This document shows positions 43,174-51,102 of a DNA stretch of 64,000 nucleotides, piece by piece. Numbering within the stretch: position 1 is the stretch's first letter; each line of letters starts with the position of its first letter. The notes under the pieces were generated by a model. The model was not told where the DNA came from and searched no databases. It was given only the letters and a program-made list of their open reading frames with translations. This DNA is from Conexibacter sp. SYSU D00693 (lineage in GTDB: Bacteria > Actinomycetota > Thermoleophilia > Solirubrobacterales > Solirubrobacteraceae), in NCBI RefSeq assembly GCF_017084525.1, contig NZ_CP070950.1, positions 3,162,001 to 3,226,000 of the forward strand. Reading direction: 5' to 3'. The position numbers and the translations under genes were made by a program.

Positions 43174-44540
43174 GGCCTGGCCTCCGAGCCCTCCGCGGCG
43201 GAGGAAGTCTCAAGCGCGGCTAGAGGGTTCACCTCGACTGCGAACGCGCGCGACAGGCGGTCGGCGGCGTCCTGCTTCGGCAGGTAGTGGGCGTAGACCA
43301 TCGTCGTCTCGATCGACGCGTGGCCAAGCCACTCCTTGATCTCGACCAGCGTGGCGCCATGAGCGGCAGCCATCGTCGCGAACGAATGGCGCAGGTCGTG
43401 CCAGCGCAGCTTCTTGCCGACGCCGGCGGCGACAAGCGCCCGCTTGAACGCCTTGTCGGCCCCGCCGTGATCAACCACACCGCCCGCCGAGTTGACGAAC
43501 ACGAGGTCGTCGTCGAACGTCCAGGCCTCACGCTGGCGAAGGCGCGCGAGCTCCGCGGCCGCCTGGTCGATCAAAGGCAACGACCTCGACCTCTTGCCCT
43601 TCGTCCGGCCGGCCTCGGTGGGCGAAAGACGCGTCGGCATGTTCCGCTCCACCCGCAAGGAGCGCGCCGCGAAGTCGACGTCCCTCCAGCGCAGTGCCCG
43701 CAACTCGCCCGCTCGCAGCCCGGTCCAGGCTGACACGCGGATCATCGACGCGTACAGGCCCGCCATGTACCTACGCGCCTCGGTGACGCGCTCTGCCTGT
43801 CGTTCGCTGACGGCGCCGCGCTGCCCGTCCTGGCGCAACGTCTCGCGTGGCGTCTCGGGCAGCCAGTCGCCCTCCGCGGCAGCCGCTACCGCGATGACCT
43901 CCTCGGGCTGCAGAAAGACGATGCCCGCCGCCTTTCGTGCAGGCGCCGGCCGCTTGACGTCGCGCATGGGATTGCCCGGCAGCCATCGCTTCTCGACCGC
44001 TCGAGCGAGGGTTCCCGACAGCACGCTGTGCGCCATCCGTCGGTTGCCGCGGCTCACCCCTCGCTCAGCCATCTTCTCCATGGCCAGGTCTAGGCGGCTG
44101 ACGTCGAGCCGCCGCAGCGGCGTCGATGCCGGCAGGACCGGCAGCACGTGCAACTGCCAAACCGATCGGTAGGACTGCAGGCTTCCAACCGACAGGTCCT
44201 TCTCGTGCTCGGCATGGCGCACGTACTCGTCGAACGCATCGCCGAGCGTCCTCACTCCCGGCTTGGCCGCGAAGACGTGGCGTCCCTTCTCGGCGGCCAT
44301 GAGCTCCGCCAGCGCCTCCTGGGCCTCCTTCGGGGTCAGGTGCCCGTCGGGCTTAGGGCCGTCTGCGGTGCGCCAGACGACGGCGCCCCGCGCCGTCCGT
44401 CGGCCGGAGTCCTTGACCCACGCCGGGCCGAGAACCTTGCGGGTGGGTGTCCCCTCGGCGCGCATGTACTTGGCGACCCACACGCGCCCGCCCGCACGCG
44501 GCTCCACCCGGACGTGTCCGCTAATCCGTGGCGCGCTCAC
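43170..44540 (-). CDS. int: Tyrosine integrase of the element
   Basis: A 456-residue product. The catalytic core has Arg in WTGLRAGELRALRW, HDLRHSFATMAA (HxxR), LGHASIETTMVYAHY with the nucleophilic Tyr. The SAM-like core-binding domain covers LGDAFDEYVRHAEHEKDLSVGSL onward, and the N-terminal 90 residues could be an arm-binding domain (RVWVAKYMRAEG). GTG 44540 was chosen because it begins the conserved AP2-like N-terminus. It should catalyse integration at the 27-base polX site and, with the excisionase-like protein, excision. It lies about 580 bases from attR. Confidence 0.92.
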   Translation of the reverse strand: MSAPRISGHVRVEPRAGGRVWVAKYMRAEGTPTRKVLGPAWVKDSGRRTARGAVVWRTADGPKPDGHLTPKEAQEALAELMAAEKGRHVFAAKPGVRTLGDAFDEYVRHAEHEKDLSVGSLQSYRSVWQLHVLPVLPASTPLRRLDVSRLDLAMEKMAERGVSRGNRRMAHSVLSGTLARAVEKRWLPGNPMRDVKRPAPARKAAGIVFLQPEEVIAVAAAAEGDWLPETPRETLRQDGQRGAVSERQAERVTEARRYMAGLYASMIRVSAWTGLRAGELRALRWRDVDFAARSLRVERNMPTRLSPTEAGRTKGKRSRSLPLIDQAAAELARLRQREAWTFDDDLVFVNSAGGVVDHGGADKAFKRALVAAGVGKKLRWHDLRHSFATMAAAHGATLVEIKEWLGHASIETTMVYAHYLPKQDAADRLSRAFAVEVNPLAALETSSAAEGSEARP

Positions 44541-44620
44541 CGCTCTGCGCTCTTCGTGGTGACGGCCCGAAGGCGATGCCTCCGGGCCGTCGACTCGCTC
44601 GTCATGGACGGTGGACGTCC

Positions 44621-44923
44621 CTAGCCGAGGGCGAACTCGAGGAGGACGTCCCCGGGCTGCTCGACCCCGCTGATGGCGAGCCCGACCATGTCGGCGGCCT
44701 CCTCGTAGAAGTCGACGGACGGGCCGTCGTCGCCGAGGTGGTCGTTGATGGCGGCGATCAGCTCGCCGTGGTGGCGGACCATGGTGCTCGCCAGCTGACC
44801 GCCGGCCTCGCGGCGCTGGCCGGCGAAGGCATGGCCGAGGATCGTGTCCACCTGGTTGATGGAGTTGGCCCGGATCTTGCGCAGCTCGCTGGGAGTCCGC
44901 TCGTCGATACCGTGGATCTGCAT
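44621..44923 (-). CDS. Small hypothetical protein beside the integrase
   Basis: 100 residues, mainly helical and acidic (ERTPSELRKIRANSINQVDTIL; VDFYEEAADMVGLAISGVEQPG). A good ribosome site, AGAGGTGAG, precedes ATG 44923, which supports it as a real gene. It is upstream of int on the same strand and may be co-transcribed. No family recognised; a regulator or small phage-type protein is possible. Confidence 0.6.
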   Translation of the reverse strand: MQIHGIDERTPSELRKIRANSINQVDTILGHAFAGQRREAGGQLASTMVRHHGELIAAINDHLGDDGPSVDFYEEAADMVGLAISGVEQPGDVLLEFALG

Positions 44924-45017
44924 CGATACTCACCTCTCGGTGCCGGGGCCGGGGTGCTGCAACACCGCCGGCCCGTCTCTTTTCCGGGGCTCAGTCGAGT
45001 CCCGCTGATGGGCTGCT

Positions 45018-45046
45018 AGGGAACAGGAACGAAGAACACGTGTCAA
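45018..45046 (-). promoter_or_regulatory. Possible promoter for the small gene and integrase
   Basis: TTGACA on the minus strand (45046-45041) with a 17-base spacer to TTCCCT (45023-45018). The -35 is perfect, the -10 poor. It would give a leader of about 90 bases to ATG 44923. Confidence 0.35.
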
Positions 45047-45119
45047 CCACCTCTGCGCTCAACGGTCGACATTTCCGCAGCAGCAAGCCAAGTGTCGCTG
45101 ATCGATCGGACGGCTAGTC

Positions 45120-45146
45120 ATGCCCGACCCCTCCAACGCCCAGATC
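45120..45146 (+). repeat. attR (right attachment repeat, start of polX)
   Basis: Identical over 27 bases to 27779-27805. It encodes MPDPSNAQI of the intact polX. The sequence upstream (44924-45119) belongs to the element and holds no further gene. Confidence 0.9.
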
Positions 45147-46850
45147 GCCGCGGCCTTCGACGAGCTCGGCGACCTCTACGAGCTCGACGGCGCGATCGTG
45201 CATCGCGTCGTGGCCTACCGCAACGCGGCGAAGGCGGTGCGCGAGGCGCCGGTGTCGATCGCCGCGCTCACGCGCGAGGGGAAGGTCACGCAGCTGCCCG
45301 GGATCGGCAAGACGCTCGAGGAGAAGATCAGCGCGCTGCTCGAGACCGGGACGATCCCGGCGGCGGAGAAGCTGCGGGCGAAGTTCCCGCCCGGGCTGGT
45401 GGACATGACACGCCTGCCGGGCGTGGGGCCCAAGCGGGTGCGCAAGCTCTTCGACCAGCTCGGGATCGCGTCGCTCGACGCGCTGCGCGAGGCGGCCGAG
45501 CAGCAGCAGCTGCGCGACGTGAAGGGCTTCGGGCCGAAGTTCGAGGAGACCGTCCTTGCCGCGTTTGCGGCGGGGGTGGCGGAGAAGGCGGCGCCGCGGA
45601 CGCTCCTGCACCGGGCGACGGACATGGCGGCGGCGATCGTCGACGCGTTGCAGGCCCATCCGTCGGCGGGGACGGTGGCGGTCGCGGGCGGCGTACGGCG
45701 GCTCACCGAGTCGGTCAAGGACCTCGACGTCATCGCGACCTCCGACGACCCTGCGGGCCTGGCCGGCGCGCTGGGCGAGCTCGACCTCGTCGAGTCCTGC
45801 AGCGTCGCCGGCGAGGCGGGCGCACGGGCACGGACGCACACGGGCATGCCGATCGACCTGCGGGTCGTGGCGCCCGACCAGCTCGGCAACCTCCTGCAGC
45901 ACTTCACCGGCTCGAAGGCCCACAACGTGCGCCTGCGCGAGATGGCGGTGCGCAAGGGGCTGCACGTCTCCGAGTACGGCGTGCTGGACGACGCGACGGG
46001 CACGACGCACCGCTGCGCGACCGAGGAGGAGGTCTACGCGCTGCTGGGTCTGCCGTGGATCGCGCCCGAGCTGCGCGAGGACCGCGGCGAGCTCGACGCC
46101 GGCTTCATCCACCCGGAGCTCGTCACCCAGGAGGACCTGCGCGGCGACCTGCACTGCCACACGATCGCCTCGGACGGCCGCGCGACGATCGAGGGCATGG
46201 CGCACGCGGCGCAGGCCCGCGGCCTCGAGTACCTCTGCATCACCGACCACTCGGCGACGCACGGCTTCGGCAACGACGTCCCCGCCGACGAGCTGCTGCG
46301 CCAGGTCGAGCGCGTGCGCGAGGTCGACGCGTCCATGGACGGCTTCACGCTGCTCATCGGGACCGAGACGAACATCCTCCCCGACGGCCGGCCCGACTAC
46401 GACGACGACGTGCTCGCCCAGCTCGACTGGGTGGTCGGCTCGGTCCACACCCAGTTCCAGATGGGCGAGGCGGAGATGACCAAGCGCATCGTCGCCGCGC
46501 TCGAGCACCCGATGATCGACTGCCTCGGCCACCCGACCGGCCGCCTCATCGAACGGCGCGAGGGCTACACCTTCGACCTCGACGCGGTCCTCGACGCCGC
46601 CAGGCGCACGGGCTCGATGCTCGAGATCAACGGCAACCCCAACCGCCGCGACCTGCGCGAGACCCACGCGCGCGCCGCGGCGCAGGCCGGCATCCCGATC
46701 GTCATCAACTCCGACGCCCACGGCCCCGAGACGCTGGACGTCACCCGCTGGGGCGTCGCCACGGCGCGCCGCGCCTGGCTGACCAAGGACGACGTCGTCA
46801 ACACCCTCCCCTGGAGGGACTTCGCGCCCCTGCGCAAGCGCGCGCGGTGA
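45120..46850 (+). CDS. polX: Family X DNA polymerase with PHP 3'-5' exonuclease domain
   Basis: A 576-residue product, full length. The N-terminal helix-hairpin-helix motifs are LPGIGKTLEEKI and LPGVGPKRVRKLF. The polymerase palm shows GGVRRLTESVKDLDVI (DxD) and PIDLRVV as the third carboxylate. The PHP domain holds DLHCHTIASDG, ITDHSATHG, GTETNI, EINGNPNRRDL and SDAHGPE, the metal ligands of an active nuclease. It fills short gaps in base-excision repair. The first nine codons are the attachment core, so coding is intact, but upstream DNA is element-derived. The stop codon lies within a 33-base palindrome. Confidence 0.95.
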   Translation: MPDPSNAQIAAAFDELGDLYELDGAIVHRVVAYRNAAKAVREAPVSIAALTREGKVTQLPGIGKTLEEKISALLETGTIPAAEKLRAKFPPGLVDMTRLPGVGPKRVRKLFDQLGIASLDALREAAEQQQLRDVKGFGPKFEETVLAAFAAGVAEKAAPRTLLHRATDMAAAIVDALQAHPSAGTVAVAGGVRRLTESVKDLDVIATSDDPAGLAGALGELDLVESCSVAGEAGARARTHTGMPIDLRVVAPDQLGNLLQHFTGSKAHNVRLREMAVRKGLHVSEYGVLDDATGTTHRCATEEEVYALLGLPWIAPELREDRGELDAGFIHPELVTQEDLRGDLHCHTIASDGRATIEGMAHAAQARGLEYLCITDHSATHGFGNDVPADELLRQVERVREVDASMDGFTLLIGTETNILPDGRPDYDDDVLAQLDWVVGSVHTQFQMGEAEMTKRIVAALEHPMIDCLGHPTGRLIERREGYTFDLDAVLDAARRTGSMLEINGNPNRRDLRETHARAAAQAGIPIVINSDAHGPETLDVTRWGVATARRAWLTKDDVVNTLPWRDFAPLRKRAR

Positions 46851-46879
46851 GAGGAAGGGGTCAGACCCCTCCTTCTCAC
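46847..46879 (+). repeat. 33-base palindrome, family B, at the polX stop
   Basis: 16-base arms GTGAGAGGAAGGGGTC and GACCCCTCCTTCTCAC around a central A, with two mismatches. The polX TGA stop is bases 2-4 of the element. Confidence 0.75.
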
Positions 46880-46921
46880 CCGCCCGTTTGCAGGCACTTC
46901 GTGGAGACGGTGCGCGGGGGC

Positions 46922-46954
46922 GTGCGAAGAAAGGGACAGTCCCCTGCTTCTCAC
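46922..46954 (-). repeat. 33-base palindrome, family B, at the oxidoreductase stop
   Basis: Arms GTGCGAAGAAAGGGAC and GTCCCCTGCTTCTCAC around a central A, with three mismatches. Read on the minus strand it also begins GTGA and supplies the TGA stop of the oxidoreductase gene. Confidence 0.72.
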
Positions 46955-47889
46955 ACCTCGAGGACGACCTTGCCGCGGACGTGGCCCCGCTCGAGGAGCC
47001 GGTGGGCGTCCGCGGCCCGCTCGAGGGGGAGGGTCTCCTGGACCTCGACGCGCAGCCGGCCGTCGTCGACGCGCTCGGCGAGCTCGACGAGCTCCGCGGC
47101 CGAGGGACGCACGAACGTGTAGTGGCCGCGGACGCGGGAGCGCTCCTTGACCGACGGGTCGACGATCGAGACGAGCGCGCCGCCGTCCTTGAGCACCGCC
47201 TCGGCCTGCGCCTGCCCGTCGCCGCCCACGAGGTCGAGGGCGGCGTCGAAGCCCTCGGGCGCCGCCTCGCGCAGGGCCGCCTCGACGTCCTGCGCGCCGT
47301 AGTCGACGACCGCGTCCGCGCCGAGCGAGCGCACGAAGTCGTGGTTGCGCTCCGACGCGGTGCCGACGACGCGGGCGCCGAGGTCCCGGGCGATCTGCAC
47401 CGCGACGTGGCCGACGCCGCCCGACGCGGCCGTGACGAGCACGGTCTGGCCCGCCTCGACCCGCGCGCCCTCCACGAGCGCCTGCCAGGCGGTGAGCCCG
47501 ACGAGCGGCAGGCCGCCGGCGTGCACGACGTCGACCGACCGCGGCCGCCGCGCCACCGCGCCCGCCGGCATCGCCGCGAGCTCGGCGTAGGTCCCCGCGG
47601 CGATCTCGGTCTTGCGGCAGTACGCGTAGACCGGGTCGCCCGGCTCGAGGTCGACGACGGCCGGGCCGACCGCCTCGACGACGCCCGCGGCGTCCCAGCC
47701 CAGCACGAGCGGGAAGTGGTGGGGGAAGCCGCCCTCGAGCCGGCCCTGGCGGATCTTCGTGTCGACCGGGTTGATGCCCGCCGCCTGGACCCGGATGAGG
47801 ACGCTGTCCGGTCCGACCTTCGGGTCGTCGACCTCCCGCAGCTGCATCCGGTCGGCGTCGCCGAACTCGTCGATCACGATCGCGCGCAT
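46951..47889 (-). CDS. Zinc-free quinone-oxidoreductase-type MDR protein
   Basis: A 312-residue member of the medium-chain dehydrogenase superfamily. AAGINPVDTKIRQG lacks the zinc-binding residues of alcohol dehydrogenases, as in the quinone oxidoreductase branch. The nucleotide site reads LVTAASGGVGHVAVQIARDLGARVVGTAS. WDAAGVVEAVG is a family mark. It would use NADPH to reduce quinones or enones. The gene is bracketed by two family B palindromes, one giving its stop and one 27 bases upstream of its start. It has no obvious operon partner. Confidence 0.87.
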   Translation of the reverse strand: MRAIVIDEFGDADRMQLREVDDPKVGPDSVLIRVQAAGINPVDTKIRQGRLEGGFPHHFPLVLGWDAAGVVEAVGPAVVDLEPGDPVYAYCRKTEIAAGTYAELAAMPAGAVARRPRSVDVVHAGGLPLVGLTAWQALVEGARVEAGQTVLVTAASGGVGHVAVQIARDLGARVVGTASERNHDFVRSLGADAVVDYGAQDVEAALREAAPEGFDAALDLVGGDGQAQAEAVLKDGGALVSIVDPSVKERSRVRGHYTFVRPSAAELVELAERVDDGRLRVEVQETLPLERAADAHRLLERGHVRGKVVLEV

Positions 47890-47915
47890 GCACGAGCGCC
47901 TACCCCGCGACGGCG

Positions 47916-47948
47916 ATGCGAAGAAGGGGACTGTCCCCTTCGTCGCAC
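47916..47948 (-). repeat. 33-base palindrome, family B, between oxidoreductase and GT4 genes
   Basis: Arms ATGCGAAGAAGGGGAC and GTCCCCTTCGTCGCAC around a central T, with two mismatches. It ends six bases from the stop of the GT4 gene. Confidence 0.72.
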
Positions 47949-47953
47949 GGCGG

Positions 47954-48952
47954 CTAGCGGTCGAGGAGCGCGGGAACCAGCCGCTCGGCGACCACGGCGT
48001 CCACGCTGGCGCGCCGGAACGGGGCGACCGCGGCGAGCGCCCGCTCGGCCCAGCCGTCGTCCGGAGCGTCGAGCGCCGCGCGCAGGGCGCCCGCCAGCGC
48101 GGCCTCCTCGACGACGAACCCGTCCCCGAGACCCCGCAGGACCGGCAGCGCCGCGTAGGGCCCCGGCGCGGGTGTCGTCACGACCCGGCAGCCGTCGGCC
48201 AGCGCCTCGAGCTGGGCGAGGCCGAAGTCCTCGCGGCGGGGCGCCGTGACGAAGACCCGCGCGCGGCGCACGAGCGCCCGGTACGCGGTCGGCTCCAGGC
48301 GGCCCGCGAAGCGCACGCCCTCCACCGGCCCGAACGCCGCGCCCTGCTGCGCGTCGACGCCCGCCACCACCAGCTCCTCGCCCGGCCGCCGCGCCGCCGC
48401 CCAGGCGGCGAGCACCCGGTCCAGGCCCTTCTTCGCCGGGTTCGTCGCGTAGGTGATCGCCGCGAGGTCGCGCGTCCCCCCGGCGGGCCCGCTCGGCTCG
48501 ACCGGGATCGGCACGACGACGACCCGCTCCTGCGCCACCGCGACCCCCGCCTCCGCCAGCGCCCCCGCGTCCTGGGGCACGAGCAGCGGCGCCGCCGCGA
48601 GCCGGCGGCGCTCCACCGGCCGCTGCCAGACCCCGTGGCGGCCGGGGCGGTTCACCGCGGCGAGCGCGTCGAAGCGGATCGCCCCCGGCTCGGGCCACAG
48701 CGCCGCCGCCGTCGTCGTCGAGTAGACGACGGCCCGCGGCCGCGCCGACCGCAGCGCCTCGCGCGCCGCCGCCCGCGCCGCCCGCGCCCACACCAGGTCC
48801 GTCAGGGCCAGCGTGCGCACCTCGCCCGGCGCCCGCGGGACCGCCCGCCGCACGCCCACTCCCGCACGCTCGAGCGACGACGCCAGCTCGTCCTCGGCCG
48901 CGCGCAGCCCGGCGGTCGAGCCCAGGCAGACGAGGAGCACGTCGGGCGCCAC
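47954..48952 (-). CDS. GT4-family glycosyltransferase
   Basis: A 332-residue GT-B fold protein. The C-terminal donor site is recognisable: ITYATNPAKKGLDRVLAAWA, VRFAGRLEPTAYRALVRRARVFVTAPRREDFGLAQLEALADGC, the EDFGLAQLEA segment being the usual E-x7-E motif of GT4. The N-terminal acceptor domain is less conserved (VLLVCLGSTAGLRAAEDELASSL). It begins with GTG 48952, nearly adjacent to the divergent DUF554 gene. Donor and acceptor are unknown; cell-surface glycan synthesis is likely. Confidence 0.82.
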   Translation of the reverse strand: MAPDVLLVCLGSTAGLRAAEDELASSLERAGVGVRRAVPRAPGEVRTLALTDLVWARAARAAAREALRSARPRAVVYSTTTAAALWPEPGAIRFDALAAVNRPGRHGVWQRPVERRRLAAAPLLVPQDAGALAEAGVAVAQERVVVVPIPVEPSGPAGGTRDLAAITYATNPAKKGLDRVLAAWAAARRPGEELVVAGVDAQQGAAFGPVEGVRFAGRLEPTAYRALVRRARVFVTAPRREDFGLAQLEALADGCRVVTTPAPGPYAALPVLRGLGDGFVVEEAALAGALRAALDAPDDGWAERALAAVAPFRRASVDAVVAERLVPALLDR

Positions 48953-48974
48953 GACCGAGCATCATGCCGTCGGC

Positions 48975-49676
48975 GTGACCGGCACGCTCATCAACATCGG
49001 CGCCGTGCTGGCCGGCACGCTGGCCGGGCGGCTCGTCGGCGCGCGCCTGCCGGCCGGCCTCCAGCAGCGCGTGCTCTTCGGCCTCGGCCTCGTCACGGGG
49101 GTCATCGGCATCGACCTCGCCCTGGCCTGGCGCGACACGAACACGCTCTTCGTCCTCGGCGGCGTCCTGCTCGGCGGCATCGCCGGCGAGGCGCTGCGCA
49201 TCGAGGACCGCCTGGCCGCCCTCGGCGACCGCCTCCAGCGCTGGACCACCAAGGACGAAGGGCACTCGAGCGTCTCCGAGGCGTTCTTCACCGCCAGCCT
49301 CCTGTTCTGCGTCGGCCCGCTCGCCGTCGTCGGCTCGATCCAGGACGGCCTGACGGGCGACTACGAGGCGCTGGCCACCAAGGCCCTGCTCGACGGCTTC
49401 GCGTCCGTGGCCCTCGCCGCCTCGCTGGGCTGGGGCGTCGGTCTCAGCGTCCTGACGATCCTCGTCTACCAGGGCGGCCTCACGCTGTTCGCCGGCGTCT
49501 TCGACAGCGTCCTCACCGAGGGCAGCGACGAGCTCCTCGCGCTCACGAGCGCGGGGGGCGTCCTGATCATCGGGATCGCCCTGAAGCTCCTCGACGTCCA
49601 GGACGTCAAGGTCGGCAACTTCCTGCCGGCCCTGCTCTTCGCGCCGCTGATCGCCGCGATCGCCGGGGCGTTCTAG
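48975..49676 (+). CDS. DUF554 membrane protein
   Basis: 233 residues with about seven hydrophobic helices. The start GTLINIGAVLAGTLAGRLVG and the central EAFFTASLLFCVGPLAVVGSIQDGLTGDYEALATKALLDG are the DUF554 signature (YdfK/YqgA). The function of the family is not established. GTG 48975 fits the conserved N-terminus. It overlaps the convergent next gene by four bases at the stop (ctag shared). Confidence 0.87.
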   Translation: MTGTLINIGAVLAGTLAGRLVGARLPAGLQQRVLFGLGLVTGVIGIDLALAWRDTNTLFVLGGVLLGGIAGEALRIEDRLAALGDRLQRWTTKDEGHSSVSEAFFTASLLFCVGPLAVVGSIQDGLTGDYEALATKALLDGFASVALAASLGWGVGLSVLTILVYQGGLTLFAGVFDSVLTEGSDELLALTSAGGVLIIGIALKLLDVQDVKVGNFLPALLFAPLIAAIAGAF

Positions 49677-50200
49677 ACGCCCTCGGCGGGCTGCGTCGGG
49701 ACCTCACGGCGGAAGCCCGGCACGCGCACGAGCTTCACCGGCTCGAACGGCGAGGTGCGCTCGACGTAGAACGTCGCGCCGTCGCGGTCCTCGACGGCGC
49801 GGACCGCCGCCTCCTGCCGGCGCCACAGCAGCGACCACAGCAGCAGGAACCCCGTCGCCACGCCCGCGACCTGCGGGACCCAGAGGGCGACGACGCCCGC
49901 CGCCACCACGAGCGCCAGCAGCGGCCACAGGCGGTTGAGCAGCGCGACGCCCGGCCGCAGCTCGGGCAGCGTCGTCTGGGCCCGGGCGGTGGCCATCGCC
50001 GTGGCGGTCGCCTCCGACGCGGCCGCGCCGCGGCCCAGCCACCCGCCGAGCAGGCCCGCCACCGCCCACCACGCGGTGCACACGAGCACGAGCGCGTCGT
50101 CCTGCACCCGCGTCGCGCCGGCGACGGTCAGCACGGCGAGCGTCGTGCCCGCGGCGGCGCTGAGGAGGACGGTCGCCCGCAGCAGGTCGGCGAAGCGCAC
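49673..50200 (-). CDS. Small membrane protein of unknown function
   Basis: 175 residues with four hydrophobic helices (LLRATVLLSAAAGTTLAVLTVAG; DALVLVCTAWWAVAGLLGGWLG; WPLLALVVAAGVVALWV; VAGVATGFLLLWSLLW) and a soluble C-terminus containing DGATFYVERTSPFEPVKLVRVPGFRR. GTG 50200 is the chosen start. A TAGGGC box lies 11 bases upstream, coinciding with the otsB stop codon. It follows otsB by 14 bases and may also be co-transcribed with it. Confidence 0.6.
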   Translation of the reverse strand: MRFADLLRATVLLSAAAGTTLAVLTVAGATRVQDDALVLVCTAWWAVAGLLGGWLGRGAAASEATATAMATARAQTTLPELRPGVALLNRLWPLLALVVAAGVVALWVPQVAGVATGFLLLWSLLWRRQEAAVRAVEDRDGATFYVERTSPFEPVKLVRVPGFRREVPTQPAEGV

Positions 50201-50214
50201 CGGCGGCTCTCGCC

Positions 50215-51036
50215 CTAGAGCGCGGCCGCGAGCGCCTCGAGCATCGCCCGCACCCCGGCGGGCCCGTCGACGACGACGTCGGCCTCCGCCTCGAGCTCCT
50301 CGGGCGTCTCGTCGGAGGCGACGCCGACGCACAGCGCATGCTCGAGCGTGCCCTCGGCCACCGCCTCGCGCAGCGCACGGAACGCGTCGAGGTCCGTGCG
50401 GTCGTCGCCCGCGTAGAGCGCCGCCGCCAGCGACGTGTCCCCGAGCACCGCGCGGACGCCCCGGCCCTTGTGCAGCTCGACGGGCGGGCGGACCTCCAGG
50501 ACCTTGCGCCCCCAGTGCGTCACGAGGCCGGCGGCCTCGGCGCGCGCCGCGACGTCGCGCACCGCGGTCTCGGCGGCGTCCTCGTCGGGAGCGCCGCGCC
50601 AGTGGAACGCGCAGATGACGTCCTTGTCCTCGCCGCGCACGCGCAGCCGGCGCAGCTCGTCGCTGTCCCACTCGCGGAAGGCGAAGTCGCGGACCGCGGC
50701 GCGCCCCTGGGCGACCTCGGGGTCGAGCTCGGGCTCCGTGGCGCCGCCGCGCAGGAGCTCGGCCCCGTGGTTGCCCACGTAGGTGATCGAGCCCAGCGAG
50801 ACGATCCGCCGTGCGGTCGCGGCCCGGCGGCCGCTCACGCACGCGACCAGGCCGTAGCCCCGCGCCACCTTGATGAGCGGCGCGCGCGTCGGCTCGGGGA
50901 CGTGCGCATCGTCGGCGTGGCGGACGATCGGCGCGAGCGTGCCGTCCACGTCGAGCAGGACCCCGGAGCGCGACGGGGTCGCCACGAGCGGGGCGAGCGC
51001 GTCCTGCAGGGCGGCCGTCGGCGTCACGTGGGCCAT
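50215..51036 (-). CDS. otsB: Trehalose-6-phosphate phosphatase
   Basis: A 273-residue HAD-superfamily phosphatase. Motif I is LLDVDGTLAPIV (both Asp present), motif II is in ACVSGR, motif III Lys in ELHKGRGV and motif IV is YAGDDRTDLDAF. YVGNHGAEL is typical of OtsB. It removes phosphate from trehalose-6-phosphate to give trehalose, an osmolyte and actinobacterial envelope precursor. No otsA lies in this window. ATG 51036 was taken over a longer upstream frame that has no family match. Confidence 0.92.
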   Translation of the reverse strand: MAHVTPTAALQDALAPLVATPSRSGVLLDVDGTLAPIVRHADDAHVPEPTRAPLIKVARGYGLVACVSGRRAATARRIVSLGSITYVGNHGAELLRGGATEPELDPEVAQGRAAVRDFAFREWDSDELRRLRVRGEDKDVICAFHWRGAPDEDAAETAVRDVAARAEAAGLVTHWGRKVLEVRPPVELHKGRGVRAVLGDTSLAAALYAGDDRTDLDAFRALREAVAEGTLEHALCVGVASDETPEELEAEADVVVDGPAGVRAMLEALAAAL

Positions 51037-51088
51037 TCTCGCAGCAGCGTGCCCGATCCCCGCGCCCTGCAGGCCGGCCTGCGCGCCG

Positions 51089-51094
51089 TAGGCT
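51089..51094 (+). promoter_or_regulatory. -10 box for the split transporter genes
   Basis: TAGGCT, eight bases before ATG 51103. Leaderless geometry. Confidence 0.4.
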
Positions 51095-51102
51095 CCCTGC
51101 CG

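Larger units (their letters stand above)
27779..45146. mobile_element. Integrated element (about 17.4 kb) inserted at the 5' end of polX
   Basis: The boundaries are an exact 27-base direct repeat (27779-27805 and 45120-45146) equal to the first nine codons of polX. A tyrosine integrase sits at the right end with an excisionase-like gene beside it. Replication-type genes (primase, RepA-like ATPase), a serine recombinase and a phage-like giant protein lie inside. By eye the element has more A/T in third positions and more TCG/AGC-type variation than the flanks. No relaxase, FtsK, terminase, portal or capsid gene was found. Best described as an integrative element or phage-satellite-like island. 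Confidence 0.88.

Noticed and set aside
45120-45146. tRNA gene as the attachment site
   Set aside because: No cloverleaf can be drawn around either repeat; the core is plainly the polX coding start.
27779-45146. Complete prophage or conjugative element
   Set aside because: No terminase, portal, capsid, tail, relaxase, FtsK/TraB or type IV secretion gene could be found.
46951-47889. Oxidoreductase gene as a composite transposon between two palindromes
   Set aside because: The palindromes are not long enough or exact enough for transposon ends, there is no transposase, and similar palindromes occur at other gene ends.
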